Assembly (NCBI GenBank): GCA_029569475.1
Contig: JAKQSZ010000014.1
Location: 1 to 52,757 of the forward strand
Direction of reading: 5' to 3'
Length of the DNA stretch: 52,757 bases
DNA from: Candidatus Eiseniibacteriota bacterium
GTDB taxonomy: Bacteria > Eisenbacteria > RBG-16-71-46 > CAIMUX01
Of the stretch, positions 18,648-28,853 are shown piece by piece. Numbering within the stretch: the first letter of the stretch is position 1; each line of letters opens with the position of its first letter. The notes beneath the pieces were generated by a model, which was given only the letters and a program-made list of their open reading frames with translations, did not search any database and was not told the origin of the DNA. The position numbers were made by a program, and so were the translations under genes.

Positions 18648-19750
18648 CGACTGTCCTCCTGTACCCTCTCGTACAAGGTCGTCCTCTGCACCGGCCGGAA
18701 TCCCGCGTCGGAGATCAACCGCCGGATCTCCTCGACGGTAGTGCGGACCTGGTGGCCGGTGGCGAGGTGCACATTCTCCTCCAACAAGGTTCCTCCGAAG
18801 TCGTCGGCGCCGAAGTGCAGGGCGACCTGGCCGGTCTTCTTGCCTTCGCTGAACCACGAGGCTTGGATGTGGTCGAAGTTGTCCAGGTAGAGCCGAGCCA
18901 GGGCCAGGATCCGCAGGTAGCGGGCCGCGCCCGCCGGGCGGAAACCCCGGGCCTCCAGGGCGGTCTGCATCGGCGTGTTCCCCTTCTTGTAGGACCAGGG
19001 GATGAACGCCGTAAAGCCTCCCGTCTCGTCCTGGAGGGAACGGAGTTGCTCGAGGTGCTCGATGATGTCCTCGTCGCTTTCGAGGTGGCCGTACATCATG
19101 GTCGCGGTCGAGCGGAGTCCGGTCTGGTGGGCTTCGCGCATGACGCGCAGCCAGGTCGAAGCCGGCCCCTTCTTCGCCGCGATGCGCCGCCGGACCCCTT
19201 CGCTCAGGATCTCCGCCCCGCCGCCGGGGAGGGATACCTGGCCAGCATCGCGCAGGGACCGTAGCACCTCGCGCGTGGACAGTCCCGAGACCTCCGCCAT
19301 CTGGACGACTTCCGAAGGGGAGAAGAAGTGCGGCGTGATCGAGGGGAACCTCCCCCGCGCCTCCCGCACCAGGTCGAGATAGTAGGAGAGGGGCAGGTCG
19401 GGATTGTGGCCCCCTTGCAGAAGCACGGTGGTCGCGCCGCCCTGCAAGGCCGCGTCGATGCGCTCCATGACTTCTTCCACTGTCAGCGTGTAGGCCTCGG
19501 CGTGCCCCGGCTTGCGGTAGAAGGCGCAGAAGGCGCAGTCGGTGACGCAGACGTTGGTGTAGTTGGGGTTGGTATCGACCACGTAGGTGACGTCATCGCC
19601 GGGATGTCGCCGCCGGCGCTCTCTTTGGGCCCGTTGTCCGAGTTCGGGCAGCGAAGACTCGCGCAAGAGCGCCAGGCCTGTCTCTGTATTGAGACGATCA
19701 GATGCGACTAGATTGGCGCCAGGTTCTCGAGAAGGTGCATGGGAAGTCAT
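18644..19750 (-). CDS. mqnC: Cyclic dehypoxanthinyl futalosine synthase
   Basis: MqnC is a radical SAM enzyme that cyclises dehypoxanthine futalosine in menaquinone synthesis. The [4Fe-4S] motif is CVTDCAFC. Other family segments are LLQGGHNPDLPLSYY, SLPGGGAEIL, MMYGHLES and the diagnostic HIQASWFSEGKKTGQ and LHFGADDFGGTLLEENVH, which separate MqnC from MqnE. The 368-residue length is standard. The ATG at 19750 is chosen by length because no clear ribosome site is seen. It leads a minus-strand run into the YedF-like, DUF3343 and desulfurase genes. Confidence 0.95.
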   Translation of the reverse strand: MTSHAPSREPGANLVASDRLNTETGLALLRESSLPELGQRAQRERRRRHPGDDVTYVVDTNPNYTNVCVTDCAFCAFYRKPGHAEAYTLTVEEVMERIDAALQGGATTVLLQGGHNPDLPLSYYLDLVREARGRFPSITPHFFSPSEVVQMAEVSGLSTREVLRSLRDAGQVSLPGGGAEILSEGVRRRIAAKKGPASTWLRVMREAHQTGLRSTATMMYGHLESDEDIIEHLEQLRSLQDETGGFTAFIPWSYKKGNTPMQTALEARGFRPAGAARYLRILALARLYLDNFDHIQASWFSEGKKTGQVALHFGADDFGGTLLEENVHLATGHQVRTTVEEIRRLISDAGFRPVQRTTLYERVQEDSR

Positions 19751-20106
19751 GGCGCCATCATACACCGCCTGCGGTCGGGTCCATGGGGGCGGATTCGGGG
19801 AGAACTTCCCGGTGGCGACTGCAGCTCCCGAGGGCGCGGACCCGGCCCGGGACACTGGCGCCAGGGGTCGCAGGTCGGATTCGGTCGAGTTCCCCGCCCG
19901 TCGCACCGATTTCCTGAAACGGGGACCCTGACTTCTGGAGCGGAACCGGGTTCTGTGGTAAACTCTAGTTCTGCTATGGAATCAGTAGGAAATAGCAGGT
20001 CCAGGTTCGCAACCCGTGGGGGCTGGGGCGCAAGACCGGCCAGGTGGGGGCTGCGGGGGCAACATTATGTTGATACCATAAGACCGCTTTCGGGAGGCCA
20101 TGCACC
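19751..20106. promoter_or_regulatory. Divergent regulatory region, mqnC / sulfate transporter
   Basis: This 356-base region separates divergent units. It holds two AT-richer inverted repeats: CTGCTAT with ATAGCAG (19971-19998, 14-base loop) and TTATG with CATAA (20065-20081, 7-base loop). A possible extended -10 (TGG then TAAACT) is at 19956-19964 on the plus strand. The second repeat is 25 bases before the sbp start and could be an operator. I see no riboswitch that I can name. Confidence 0.4.
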
Positions 20107-21177
20107 ATGAGCTATCATCATTCCCCTGGCGGCGAGGTCCTTCGTAAGCGGGTCGCCGCGGCCGCGGCGCTCTGCCTCGGACTCGTCCTTCTCGGTTCCC
20201 TTCTCCCCGCTCCGCTCGGACCCGCGACGGCATCGGCCGGCCCGGCCCAGCTCCTCAACGTCTCCTATGACCCGACGCGCGAACTCTACCAGGATTTCAA
20301 CCAGGCCTTCGTGCGCCACTGGGAGAAGGCCAAGGGGGTCAAGGTCGAGATCAGCCAGTCGCACGCCGGATCGGGATCGCAAGCGCGCGCCGTCATCGAC
20401 GGGCTGGAAGCGGACGTGGTCACGCTGGCCCTGGCCTACGACATCGACGCGATCGCGGAGAGATCGGACCTTCTGTCCGCGGATTGGCAGAGCCGCCTGC
20501 CGCACAACAGCTGTCCCTACACCTCGACCATCGTCTTCCTCGTGCGCAAGGGAAACCCGAAGAAGATCACGGACTGGGATGACCTGGGGCGTCCGGGCAT
20601 CGAGGTCATCACGCCCAACCCGAAGACCTCCGGGGGCGCCCGCTGGAACTACCTGGCGGCCTGGGGTTACGTGATCCGCCGCGGCGGGGACGAGGCGGCC
20701 GCGCGGGATCTCGTCACGCGCATCTTCCAGAACGTGCCCGTGATGGACACCGGCGCGCGCGGCTCGACCACCACCTTCGTGCAGCGGGGGATGGGAGACG
20801 TGCTTCTGGCCTGGGAGAACGAGGCCATGCTGGCGGTCAGGGAGCTGGGGAAGGACAAGTTCGAGATCGTCGTCCCCTCGATCTCCATCCTGGCCGAGCC
20901 TCCTGTGGCCGTGGTCGAGAAGGTGGCCGCCAAACACAAGACCACCGAGCTGGCGCGCGCCTACCTGGAGCACCTGTACAGCCCCGAGGGGCAGGAGATT
21001 GCCGCGCGCCACTACTACCGGCCGCGGGATGCGCAGTCTGCCGCGAAAGCCGGAGTGGCCTTCGAGGACGTCGTGCTCTTCACCATCGAGGAGCAGTTCG
21101 GCGGCTGGGCCAAGGCGCAGAAGATCCACTTCGCCGACGGCGGCATCTTCGATCAGATCACGCAGGGCATGAAGTAG
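20107..21177 (+). CDS. sbp: Sulfate ABC transporter substrate-binding protein
   Basis: The 356-residue protein is a periplasmic sulfate/thiosulfate-binding protein. Residues 14-45 are a signal peptide ([19 protein letters not shown]) ending near [55 protein letters not shown] and [20 protein letters not shown] are strong family signatures, with the residues that contact sulfate. The ATG has GGGAGG nine bases upstream. It opens the cluster sbp-cysT-cysW-cysA. Such systems can also carry selenate, relevant given the neighbouring Se/S carrier genes. Confidence 0.96.
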   Translation: MSYHHSPGGEVLRKRVAAAAALCLGLVLLGSLLPAPLGPATASAGPAQLLNVSYDPTRELYQDFNQAFVRHWEKAKGVKVEISQSHAGSGSQARAVIDGLEADVVTLALAYDIDAIAERSDLLSADWQSRLPHNSCPYTSTIVFLVRKGNPKKITDWDDLGRPGIEVITPNPKTSGGARWNYLAAWGYVIRRGGDEAAARDLVTRIFQNVPVMDTGARGSTTTFVQRGMGDVLLAWENEAMLAVRELGKDKFEIVVPSISILAEPPVAVVEKVAAKHKTTELARAYLEHLYSPEGQEIAARHYYRPRDAQSAAKAGVAFEDVVLFTIEEQFGGWAKAQKIHFADGGIFDQITQGMK

Positions 21178-21190
21178 GCCCGGGGGCGCC

Positions 21191-22012
21191 GTGCGCCAGA
21201 GCATCCTGCCCGGGTTCGGGCCTTCCCTCGGTTTCACCGTCTTCTACCTCAGCCTTCTGGTCCTTTTGCCGCTCTCGGGGCTTTTCCTCAAGACGGCCGG
21301 AATGGGCTGGGAACGCTTCTGGGAGACGGTGGTCTCCCCGCGGGCTCTGGCCTCCTACCGGCTCAGCTTCGGCGCCGCGCTCAGCGCCGGGCTGATCAAC
21401 GTGGTCATGGGGCTGCTGGTGGCCTGGGTGCTGGTGCGCTATCGCTTCCCCGGCCGGCGCATCATTGACGCCATGGTCGATCTACCCTTCGCCCTGCCGA
21501 CCGCGGTGGCCGGGATCGCCTTGACGTCGGCCTACGCCAGTTCGGGGATCCTGGGCCGGCCGCTCCAGGCCCTCGGCATACGGGCCGCCTTCTCACCGCT
21601 GGGCGTGACCATCGCGCTGACCTTCATCGGGCTTCCCTTCGTGGTGCGCGCGGTGCAACCGGTGCTCGAGGAACTGGACAAGGAGGTGGAAGAGGCCGCG
21701 CTCACGCTGGGCGCCTCGCGCTGGCAGACCTTCCGGCGGGTGATCCTGCCCGCGCTGATGCCGGCCCTGCTGACCGGTTTCGCCCTTTCCGTCGCCCGCG
21801 CGCTGGGGGAGTACGGCTCGGTCGTCTTCATTTCCGGGAACATGCCGATGAAGACCGAGATCACCCCGCTGTTGATCATGACGAAGCTCGAGCAGTACGA
21901 CTATGCGGGCGCGACGGCGCTGGCGGCGGTCATGCTGGTCTTCTCCTTTGCGCTGTTGGTGGCGATCAACTTCTTCCAGCAATGGGAGCATCGCCGGGGG
22001 GCGGCCGCGTGA
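21191..22012 (+). CDS. cysT: Sulfate ABC transporter permease CysT
   Basis: This is a 273-residue inner-membrane permease with about six helices. The coupling EAA loop is [39 protein letters not shown] and [20 protein letters not shown] are typical of CysT (CysU). The start is a GTG 13 bases after the sbp stop, with only a weak ribosome site. Its stop overlaps the cysW start (GTGA). Confidence 0.95.
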   Translation: MRQSILPGFGPSLGFTVFYLSLLVLLPLSGLFLKTAGMGWERFWETVVSPRALASYRLSFGAALSAGLINVVMGLLVAWVLVRYRFPGRRIIDAMVDLPFALPTAVAGIALTSAYASSGILGRPLQALGIRAAFSPLGVTIALTFIGLPFVVRAVQPVLEELDKEVEEAALTLGASRWQTFRRVILPALMPALLTGFALSVARALGEYGSVVFISGNMPMKTEITPLLIMTKLEQYDYAGATALAAVMLVFSFALLVAINFFQQWEHRRGAAA

Positions 22013-22926
22013 CGCGCATCATCCTGATCGCGGCCGCCCTGGGCTTCCTCGGGCTCTTTCTCTTCGTGCCGTTGGCGGTCGTGTTCGCCCAGGCCTTCGA
22101 AAAGGGGATCGGCTGGTACCTGGCGGCCATCCGCCATCCCGAGTCGCTGGCGGCGCTGCGCCTCACCCTGCTGGTCGTCGCCATCACGGTGCCGGTCAAC
22201 ACCATCTTCGGCGTGGCCGCGGCCTGGGCCATCGCCCGCTTCCGGTTCCCGGGCCGCAAGCTCCTCCTGAGCATGATCGACCTTCCCTTCACCGCCTCCC
22301 CGGTCGTCGCCGGACTCGTCTTCGTCCTGCTGCTGGGCGCGCGCAGCCCGTTGGGGGCATGGCTCTCGGCGCACGACATCAAGATCATCTACGCCCTGCC
22401 CGGAATCGTAGTGGCCACGATGTTCGTGACCTTTCCGTTCGTGGCGCGGGAGCTGATCCCCGTCCTGCAGGAGCAGGGACGAGACGAGGAGGAAGCGGCC
22501 ATCGCCCTGGGGGCCAACGGCTGGCAGATGTTCTTCCGCGTGGTGCTTCCCAATCTGCGATGGGGCCTGCTCTACGGCATCATTCTCCTCAACGCCCGGG
22601 CGATGGGGGAGTTCGGCGCGGTGTCGGTGGTCTCGGGGCACATCCGGGGCAAGACGAACACGCTCCCCCTCCATGTGGAGATCCTCTACAACGAGTACAA
22701 TTTCGCGGGGGCCTTTGCGGTCGCCTCGGTCCTGACGCTCCTGGCGCTCCTGACCATCGTGGCGCGCAAGGTCGTGGAGAGGTTTGCCGATCAGGGAGCG
22801 GCGCCGGCCGCCGCGACAGGCGCTGCCACCCAGGGGGCGGGAAGCGCGGTTTCGCGCCCGGACGGCGGCGCCTCGGAACAGCGAGGCGGCAGCGGGATAA
22901 ACGGCGATCGGGAGGGTCGGTCTTGA
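22009..22926 (+). CDS. cysW: Sulfate ABC transporter permease CysW
   Basis: This is the second sulfate permease subunit, 305 residues. It shows the EAA loop [20 protein letters not shown] and [20 protein letters not shown]. The GTG start overlaps the cysT stop. An ATG 27 bases upstream is possible but less likely. The last ~40 residues are a Gly/Ala/Ser-rich tail beyond the usual end, of the same kind as tails on other proteins in the window. The stop overlaps the TTG start of cysA. Confidence 0.94.
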   Translation: MTRIILIAAALGFLGLFLFVPLAVVFAQAFEKGIGWYLAAIRHPESLAALRLTLLVVAITVPVNTIFGVAAAWAIARFRFPGRKLLLSMIDLPFTASPVVAGLVFVLLLGARSPLGAWLSAHDIKIIYALPGIVVATMFVTFPFVARELIPVLQEQGRDEEEAAIALGANGWQMFFRVVLPNLRWGLLYGIILLNARAMGEFGAVSVVSGHIRGKTNTLPLHVEILYNEYNFAGAFAVASVLTLLALLTIVARKVVERFADQGAAPAAATGAATQGAGSAVSRPDGGASEQRGGSGINGDREGRS

Positions 22927-24011
22927 AGATCGAGGTGGAGAAGCTCAGCAAGAGCTTCGGTGCGCTCCAGGTCCTGCGGGAGATCGACCTGGAAGCGCGG
23001 CCCGGAGAGCTGCTGGCCCTGCTGGGACCCTCCGGGTGCGGCAAGACGACGCTGCTGCGGATCATTGCCGGACTGGAAACGGCCGACGAGGGCAGGATCC
23101 TCTTCAACTCCGAGAACGTGACCGGCCGCGCCGTGCGCGACCGCAAGCTGGGATTCGTCTTTCAGCACTACGCCCTCTTCCGGCACATGAACGTCTTCGA
23201 GAACGTCGCCTTCGGACTGCGGGTACGCCCGCGCGACACGCGCCCGCCGAAAGCGGAGATCCGCCGCCGCGTCGAGGAACTGCTCCGCCTCGTCCGGCTG
23301 GAAGCGCAGGCCGCACATCTCCCCTCGCAGCTTTCCGGGGGCCAGCGGCAGCGGGTCGCCCTGGCGCGCGCGCTGGCGGTGGAGCCGGCTGTCCTGCTCC
23401 TGGATGAGCCTTTCGGCTCCCTCGATGCCCAGGTCCGGCGCGAGCTGCGCACCTGGGTGCGGCGCCTGCACGACGATCTGCACCTGACGAGCATCTTCGT
23501 GACCCATGACCAGGAGGAGGCGCTCGAGCTGGCCGACCGGGTGGCGGTCATCAATGAGGGGCGGGTCGTGCAGGTGGGCACGCCCGAGGAGATCTACCAG
23601 CGTCCGGCCGACCCGTTCGTCTTCCACTTCCTCGGGAGCGTGAACCTCTTCCACAGCCGGGTCAGCCACGGGGTGGCCTACCTCGGAGACACGGCGGTCC
23701 GCTCTTCGCTCTCCCTGCCGGATGGTCCGGCGACGGTGTACATCCGGCCGCACTGCTTCGACCTCGTCCTGGACGGCGAGCCGGCCGCGGGGCGCGGAAT
23801 GCCGGCCCGCATCCTGCACGTTCACGCGGCGGGGCCGACGGTGAAGCTCGAGCTCTCCGGCGACGGAGGCGAGGCGGTTCAGGTGGAGATGTCGCACGAG
23901 CGTTTCACCATGCTGGGAGCCGGACCGGGCGCGGCGGTGCGTCTGGTGGTCCGGGAGGAGCACGTCTTTGTGAGCCCGGTTCTGTCCGGGGCGGAGAGGG
24001 AACGGAAGTAG
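22923..24011 (+). CDS. cysA: Sulfate ABC transporter ATP-binding protein
   Basis: This is the 362-residue ATPase of the sulfate importer. Walker A is GPSGCGKTT, the signature [15 protein letters not shown], Walker [13 protein letters not shown], and the switch His is in [10 protein letters not shown]-terminal regulatory (TOBE-like) part follows from about residue 235. The TTG start overlaps the cysW stop (TTGA) and has GGGAGG seven bases upstream. [22 protein letters not shown] is typical of CysA. Confidence 0.95.
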   Translation: MKIEVEKLSKSFGALQVLREIDLEARPGELLALLGPSGCGKTTLLRIIAGLETADEGRILFNSENVTGRAVRDRKLGFVFQHYALFRHMNVFENVAFGLRVRPRDTRPPKAEIRRRVEELLRLVRLEAQAAHLPSQLSGGQRQRVALARALAVEPAVLLLDEPFGSLDAQVRRELRTWVRRLHDDLHLTSIFVTHDQEEALELADRVAVINEGRVVQVGTPEEIYQRPADPFVFHFLGSVNLFHSRVSHGVAYLGDTAVRSSLSLPDGPATVYIRPHCFDLVLDGEPAAGRGMPARILHVHAAGPTVKLELSGDGGEAVQVEMSHERFTMLGAGPGAAVRLVVREEHVFVSPVLSGAERERK

Positions 24012-24262
24012 GGGCTCTTCCGACACCATCGCGGAAACGGGCCCTGCTCAAGGGACCCTCTCCATCCCGGAGTAGCGACCCTGCGGCATCACGGGCGGCC
24101 TGGGCCGGCTCGCCACGAAGTTTCTGAACCCGCTTCCACCTGTCCCTAGAACCCCCCGTGAACCGGAAACCCGGGCCAGACCGGGCGCCCATCCCCGCTC
24201 CAGGCGCTCACCCCGAGCACCCAGAGCGAGTGCGGTCGATCCGCTCCGGTTCGGGAGGCGAG

Positions 24263-26212
24263 ATGTTCCGGGTCGCCGCTGGAAGCCATGGCAAGGCAGG
24301 CCCGCCTCGCGGGGTCGTCGCGGGTTCCTCTCGCCGGGCATGCTCCGATCGCCGGGCTGCCGTGTGGGTGTGGGTGCTCGGGGTAGCCGCGCTGTCCACC
24401 GGCTGCGAGCCCGGGACAGGCCCCGTCTACACCGTCCCTGAGGAGAGCGGGCCGCGAGTCCTGCACGTGCCTGAGATCTTCGCCACCATCGCGACGGCGC
24501 TCGGTGCGGCGGAACCGGGCGATGTGGTCGACGTCGCGGACGGCACCTGGCATGAGCATGGCCTCGTCCTGCGGGACGGCGTTGCCTTGCGCAGCCGGAG
24601 CGGCGACCCAGGGCGGACCATCATCGATGGGGAAGGGCAAGGGCAGGTCCTCCTGTGCTCGAACCCCTCGACGGAGGTGACCATCACCGGCCTCACGTTC
24701 ACCCGGGGGATGCCCGCCGGCGACTCCGGGGCGGAAAGGGCCGCGCTGGTGGGAGCGTCGGGAGGCGGCCTGCGCCTGATCTCCTGCAGGTTCGCCGATA
24801 CTGACAGCGCCCTCCCTGCGCCCGGAGTGGTGGTTCAGACCTCCACCTTCGACGCCTACGACTGCGCATTTGATCGGACGGGCGGGAACGGACTCGAGGT
24901 CTACGCTTCCGGGTCCACCCTCCGTAACTGTACGGCGAGTTTCAACCAGGGAAACGGCATCGTCTCCGTCTCCGGTGAAAGGTACTTCGAATACTGTGTG
25001 CTCTCCGGCAACCGGAAAAGCGGGATCGCGTTGGAAGACCACGGTAGCACGGGCTCCGTTCGGGTGGAGGGGGGCACGGTGTCGGGCAATCGGGAAGGCG
25101 GGATCTCCGGTTCGAACCTGGTCTCGCTCACCGTGAGTGACTGCGAGATCGCTGAGAACGGGCACTCGGGTCTGACGGTGTACTACTCCTCGATCGATCT
25201 CTACAGAACGAACTTCCGCGCGAACCTTGGTCCAGGTGTGCAGGTGTATGGGATGGATATCCTCGCCGTGGATTGCCGATTCGAGGAGAACCTGGGCGGG
25301 GGGATGCAGTCGGAGTCGGGCGCGGTGAAGCTGGAAGGATGCGTCTTCACCGGGAATCGGGCCGGCGGACTGTCCTCTCGACTCTCCTCCGTGACGTCGT
25401 TGACCGGCTGCACATTCAGTGGAAACCGGGGTGGGTACCGCGGCGGCGGCGCGTGGATAGGGTCCGGCGAGGCGCGGGTCCGGGGATGCACGTTCTTCCG
25501 CAACTCCTGTCAGGAAAGCGGCGGCGGGCTGGCCGTGGACTACGGCACCGCCATCGACCTGGAGTCCTGCCTCTTCGAGGGCAACGAAGCCTCCTTGGGG
25601 GGCGGCGCGGTGATCGAGCCCGGGTCCGGGGCGCGCGTGTTCGGGTGCGACTTTCTCCGCAACCGCGCTGGTCACGGCGGCGGCGCGTCGCTCGGTCCGG
25701 TCCAGGTCGAGCAATGCCTCTTCTCGGCCAACGAAGGGGACATGGGCGCGGGCGGCGTGCTTGCCACTGGCGGAGGTGTCTTCCGTTACTGTCGCTTCAT
25801 CGCGAATCGAGCGGGGGTGGAGGGTGGCGGCGCCGTGCGCGATTCCGGGTCGGTCTTCGTCAACTGCACCTTCCACCGCAACGGGGCCGCCCGGGGGAGT
25901 TCCATCCTGGCCGCCTCAGGCACCACGATCACGAGCACGATCCTGAGCGGCGGCGAAGGTGGCCCCGCCGCCGCGAACCTCGGCGCCGGCTCAGTTCGTC
26001 TCTCGTTTTCCGATGTCTGGGACAACGAGGGCGGGAATTATGTCGGAGCCTTCGAAGGCCAGGATGCGTCGGACGGAAACCTGGAGCTCGATCCCCGCTA
26101 TTGCTTCCCCCCGGAGGACCTGGGCCTGGCCTTCGACTCGCCATGCCTGGCAGAGCACACGGGCTGCGGTCTCATCGGCGCCCTTGGTCGGCACTGGAAC
26201 TGCGGGCGCTAG
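24263..26212 (+). CDS. Surface lipoprotein with parallel beta-helix repeats
   Basis: The 649-residue protein has an N-terminal membrane segment ending in a lipobox (ALSTGC), so it is probably a lipoprotein whose mature form begins at about residue 45. The rest is a right-handed parallel beta-helix. A loose 22-25 residue repeat carries patterns such as DCAF, FNQGNGI, SGNRKSGI, CTFSGNRGG and FLRNRAGHGGG. Cys, Asn and Gly recur at the turns. Such folds are found in polysaccharide lyases and in adhesins. I see no catalytic pattern that chooses between them. The ATG has GGGAGG four bases upstream. It is followed closely by three other envelope genes. Confidence 0.85.
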   Translation: MFRVAAGSHGKAGPPRGVVAGSSRRACSDRRAAVWVWVLGVAALSTGCEPGTGPVYTVPEESGPRVLHVPEIFATIATALGAAEPGDVVDVADGTWHEHGLVLRDGVALRSRSGDPGRTIIDGEGQGQVLLCSNPSTEVTITGLTFTRGMPAGDSGAERAALVGASGGGLRLISCRFADTDSALPAPGVVVQTSTFDAYDCAFDRTGGNGLEVYASGSTLRNCTASFNQGNGIVSVSGERYFEYCVLSGNRKSGIALEDHGSTGSVRVEGGTVSGNREGGISGSNLVSLTVSDCEIAENGHSGLTVYYSSIDLYRTNFRANLGPGVQVYGMDILAVDCRFEENLGGGMQSESGAVKLEGCVFTGNRAGGLSSRLSSVTSLTGCTFSGNRGGYRGGGAWIGSGEARVRGCTFFRNSCQESGGGLAVDYGTAIDLESCLFEGNEASLGGGAVIEPGSGARVFGCDFLRNRAGHGGGASLGPVQVEQCLFSANEGDMGAGGVLATGGGVFRYCRFIANRAGVEGGGAVRDSGSVFVNCTFHRNGAARGSSILAASGTTITSTILSGGEGGPAAANLGAGSVRLSFSDVWDNEGGNYVGAFEGQDASDGNLELDPRYCFPPEDLGLAFDSPCLAEHTGCGLIGALGRHWNCGR

Positions 26213-26239
26213 GAGCCCGCGCAGAGGAGCATGAGGGCC

Positions 26240-27790
26240 ATGAAGCCGGACGTCATCGAATCGGGCGCAGCGCTCGCTTACGGCCATCCCGCCTGCCCGC
26301 GCGGCGCCGCGACAGTGTCCAGCGGCGTACCGAGCGATCCGCGCCATCGGCACGATCCCGGTGCGACGAGATCGTCCAGGGTCGATCGATCCCGCGTTCT
26401 CCTCGCGTGTTCCCGTGATTCCAACAGACACCTGTGGGCGGGACCCATCGTGGCGCTTCTGTCGCTCCTGTTGATGGCTGGCTCCTCCGCTGCCCAGAGC
26501 ACCTGGAAGCCGGACACGGGCTCCAAGGGAAGCGGCTCAGGCGGCCCGTCGCTTCCCATGCCGCCTCTGCCGGAGTACAAACCTCCGAGGTTCCAACCTC
26601 CGGAATCACAAGCTCCGAGCAGCCACCCGGTGATCCGGCCACCCCAACGGTCGGCCGACCGGATCCGCGTTCGGAGGTCCGTTGCGGACTCCAGCAGCGC
26701 CATCATGCTCCCGTCATGGCACCCCGGCTACGGTCGGATCTGGCGAAGGTCGCCCACTCTCGGGCTTCCGCTGGGGCAATCCGTCTTTGCGGGCCCCCGG
26801 GGCGACTCCTCGGCCGGCCCGCACCTTCTCAACCATCTGGGGATCTCACTCTTCACCCTGCTCGAACTGCGCGCGCGATGGCCGCTCGAGTTCTACCCGA
26901 ACCGAGGCTTCATGGGCCCAATGGAAGCAGGGCACCTGACATCGGTGGGGTCCGGCGCTTCCGCTCCCGTCGGGTCCGAGGGCGCCGGGCTGTTCCGGCC
27001 CACCGACACCGGGGATCGGGCCTGGGGGGAGGCGCCCGCTGACGCCTCCCAGGCTGGTCGAACGCGTCCGGCCCGCGAGAGACAAGGGGGCAGCGCCTCC
27101 GATGGGCCGAGAGCCCGAATGGGAGTCCCCTACGGCTTGCGGATGGGATACAGCCGCACCTCCGAGTACGCGCACTTCGGATTCCTGAACGATCGTCTCC
27201 TGGGCTATGAACTCAACGTCGGCGATGGACGCAACCACGGAAAGCTCCACGTCGGACATGGGTGGGGGGTCTCGGCCGAGTCCTCGATCGGCGCTCGCTG
27301 GTCGGCGCGCTGTACCTACGGCCAGGCGAGGTTCAAGTCCACCGACCGCGAGACCTGGCAAGTGCAAGATCCACGAACCGGGGAGACCCGGCGGGCGCGC
27401 GACAGCCAGCGTGTGCTGATCGACTCGCATGCGGCCGGTCTGGACGTGGTCAGGGACTTCTCGGCGGACCGGAGTTCCTTCGGCCTCTCGGTCGGCGCCC
27501 TCGCCAGGTGGGATCGCATGACGGTGGACTATGCCTTTGATGGAGCGAGGCGTTACGAATTCAGAACCGACATGGGGTTCGGATGCGGGGTGCGGGCAGG
27601 CGTTTCCTGCGCCCTTCGAGCCGCGGGTCCAATCACCGTTGACGCCGCCGCGGGGGTCCAGGCGGTGACCCGGATCAAGCTCACGTCGGACGGCCTGGCC
27701 TGGTGGTGGACAGGTCCAGAGGACCAGCACGGGGCGTATCTCCAGCCGAGCGGCGCGTACTGGCGGTTCGGTCTTGGGCTGGCCCTCTAG
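26240..27790 (+). CDS. Putative outer-membrane protein, unknown function
   Basis: The 516-residue protein is not recognised. A hydrophobic segment (GPIVALLSLLLMAGSSAAQS) lies at about residues 66-85. The real start may therefore be further downstream, although AGGAG lies ten bases before this ATG. A Pro/Ser-rich stretch follows (PPRFQPPESQAPSSHP). From about residue 290 there are alternating aromatic and polar strands rich in Tyr/Gly, ending YWRFGLGLAL, as in outer-membrane beta-barrels. The position among lipoprotein genes supports an envelope role. Confidence 0.65.
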   Translation: MKPDVIESGAALAYGHPACPRGAATVSSGVPSDPRHRHDPGATRSSRVDRSRVLLACSRDSNRHLWAGPIVALLSLLLMAGSSAAQSTWKPDTGSKGSGSGGPSLPMPPLPEYKPPRFQPPESQAPSSHPVIRPPQRSADRIRVRRSVADSSSAIMLPSWHPGYGRIWRRSPTLGLPLGQSVFAGPRGDSSAGPHLLNHLGISLFTLLELRARWPLEFYPNRGFMGPMEAGHLTSVGSGASAPVGSEGAGLFRPTDTGDRAWGEAPADASQAGRTRPARERQGGSASDGPRARMGVPYGLRMGYSRTSEYAHFGFLNDRLLGYELNVGDGRNHGKLHVGHGWGVSAESSIGARWSARCTYGQARFKSTDRETWQVQDPRTGETRRARDSQRVLIDSHAAGLDVVRDFSADRSSFGLSVGALARWDRMTVDYAFDGARRYEFRTDMGFGCGVRAGVSCALRAAGPITVDAAAGVQAVTRIKLTSDGLAWWWTGPEDQHGAYLQPSGAYWRFGLGLAL

Positions 27791-27802
27791 GTGGACGCTC
27801 CC

Positions 27803-28807
27803 ATGAGCAACAGACGCGGCCGGGTGTGGCTGGGGGTGGGATGCCTTGCGCTTGTTCTGGGGTGCGGGGACGGCGAGAAACGGGTGGTTTCGCCTCCGGC
27901 GACGCGCTCGCTGGTGGGAGTCGTCGTGGTGTCGCTCCCCGGCGGCCAGGCCGTGGCGGGGGCGGCCTGTCGCATCGACTCGACCTTGGGTGGAACGACC
28001 GACCGGCAAGGTCGTCTGGAGATCGGCGGCGCTCCCTTCGGCCGGCAGTCGATCCTCGTCACCGCGGTGGGACATGCGACGACCCGGTATGTCGTCGATC
28101 TCGACTCGCTGAACACGGACGGACCGACGGCGCATGCTTTTGTGCTCCGTCTGCCGAGAAGCGACGGAATGCTTCGACTCGAGGTGCTGGGTGCGGACGG
28201 GCGGCCGGTGCCGCGCGCGACGGTGCGCCTGGATCGCTGGATAACGGCTCCGGCCCCGGACGTGGCTGAGACCGTGATCGAGTGGCCGGCGCTCCCGCAC
28301 GACCTCACGACGGAAGCCGGAGGAACAGCCACCCTCTCCGGCCTGCCGCGCGTGGGCGTGGGGATCACCGTCGTCCCGATCGATCTTGACGAAGATGGGG
28401 TGGCGGATCTTCAACCGGGCGATGCCATGGACGTTGATCTGGCGCGGGCCGACACGACCTACTGCTCGATCCGGCTGCGCCCGGTTCCGGACGAAGCGCC
28501 GATCGTCCGCGCGACCAACGTGCCTGACACCACCAGCGTCGGCGATTGCTTCCTCTATTGGGAATTCGCCAGGAACATGGACACGACGACGGTCAACTCC
28601 CGGCTCGATCTTGTCCGGGTCAGGGATCTTGGAGCGGAGCCCGTCCAGCTTCGCTGGGTGTCCCGTACCCGTCTCGAGGCGCGCGTGGCCGAATCGCTTG
28701 GAGAGGAGTACCGCGCCTACCTCGAGGTGCACACCGCGCTGGGCTCGATGGTGATGCGCAACATGGGCCCGTTCCGTTGGACCCCACCGGGAGACTGCGG
28801 CGAGTGA
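27803..28807 (+). CDS. Lipoprotein with carboxypeptidase-regulatory-like domains
   Basis: This is a 334-residue protein with a lipobox in ALVLGC. Two CnaB/carboxypeptidase-regulatory-like beta domains follow (about residues 35-115 and 120-220); the second carries the Asp-rich loop DLDEDGVADLQPGD. A final Ig-like domain begins near DEAPIVRATNVPDTTSV. It is a shorter paralogue of the next gene, with the same domain order. The ATG at 27803 is preceded by AGGTGG. No enzymatic motif is seen. Confidence 0.75.
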   Translation: MSNRRGRVWLGVGCLALVLGCGDGEKRVVSPPATRSLVGVVVVSLPGGQAVAGAACRIDSTLGGTTDRQGRLEIGGAPFGRQSILVTAVGHATTRYVVDLDSLNTDGPTAHAFVLRLPRSDGMLRLEVLGADGRPVPRATVRLDRWITAPAPDVAETVIEWPALPHDLTTEAGGTATLSGLPRVGVGITVVPIDLDEDGVADLQPGDAMDVDLARADTTYCSIRLRPVPDEAPIVRATNVPDTTSVGDCFLYWEFARNMDTTTVNSRLDLVRVRDLGAEPVQLRWVSRTRLEARVAESLGEEYRAYLEVHTALGSMVMRNMGPFRWTPPGDCGE

Positions 28808-28853
28808 CCCTCATGGGAAGCGCGGCTGAACCGGCGAACAGGAAGGAGAAGTG

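Noticed and set aside
19930..20106. SAM or other riboswitch ahead of the sulfate importer
   Set aside because: I could not find the conserved core of any riboswitch class that I know; only short inverted repeats.
24012..24262. Terminator after cysA
   Set aside because: Only weak GC-rich pairings are visible and none has a T-run or a stable long stem.
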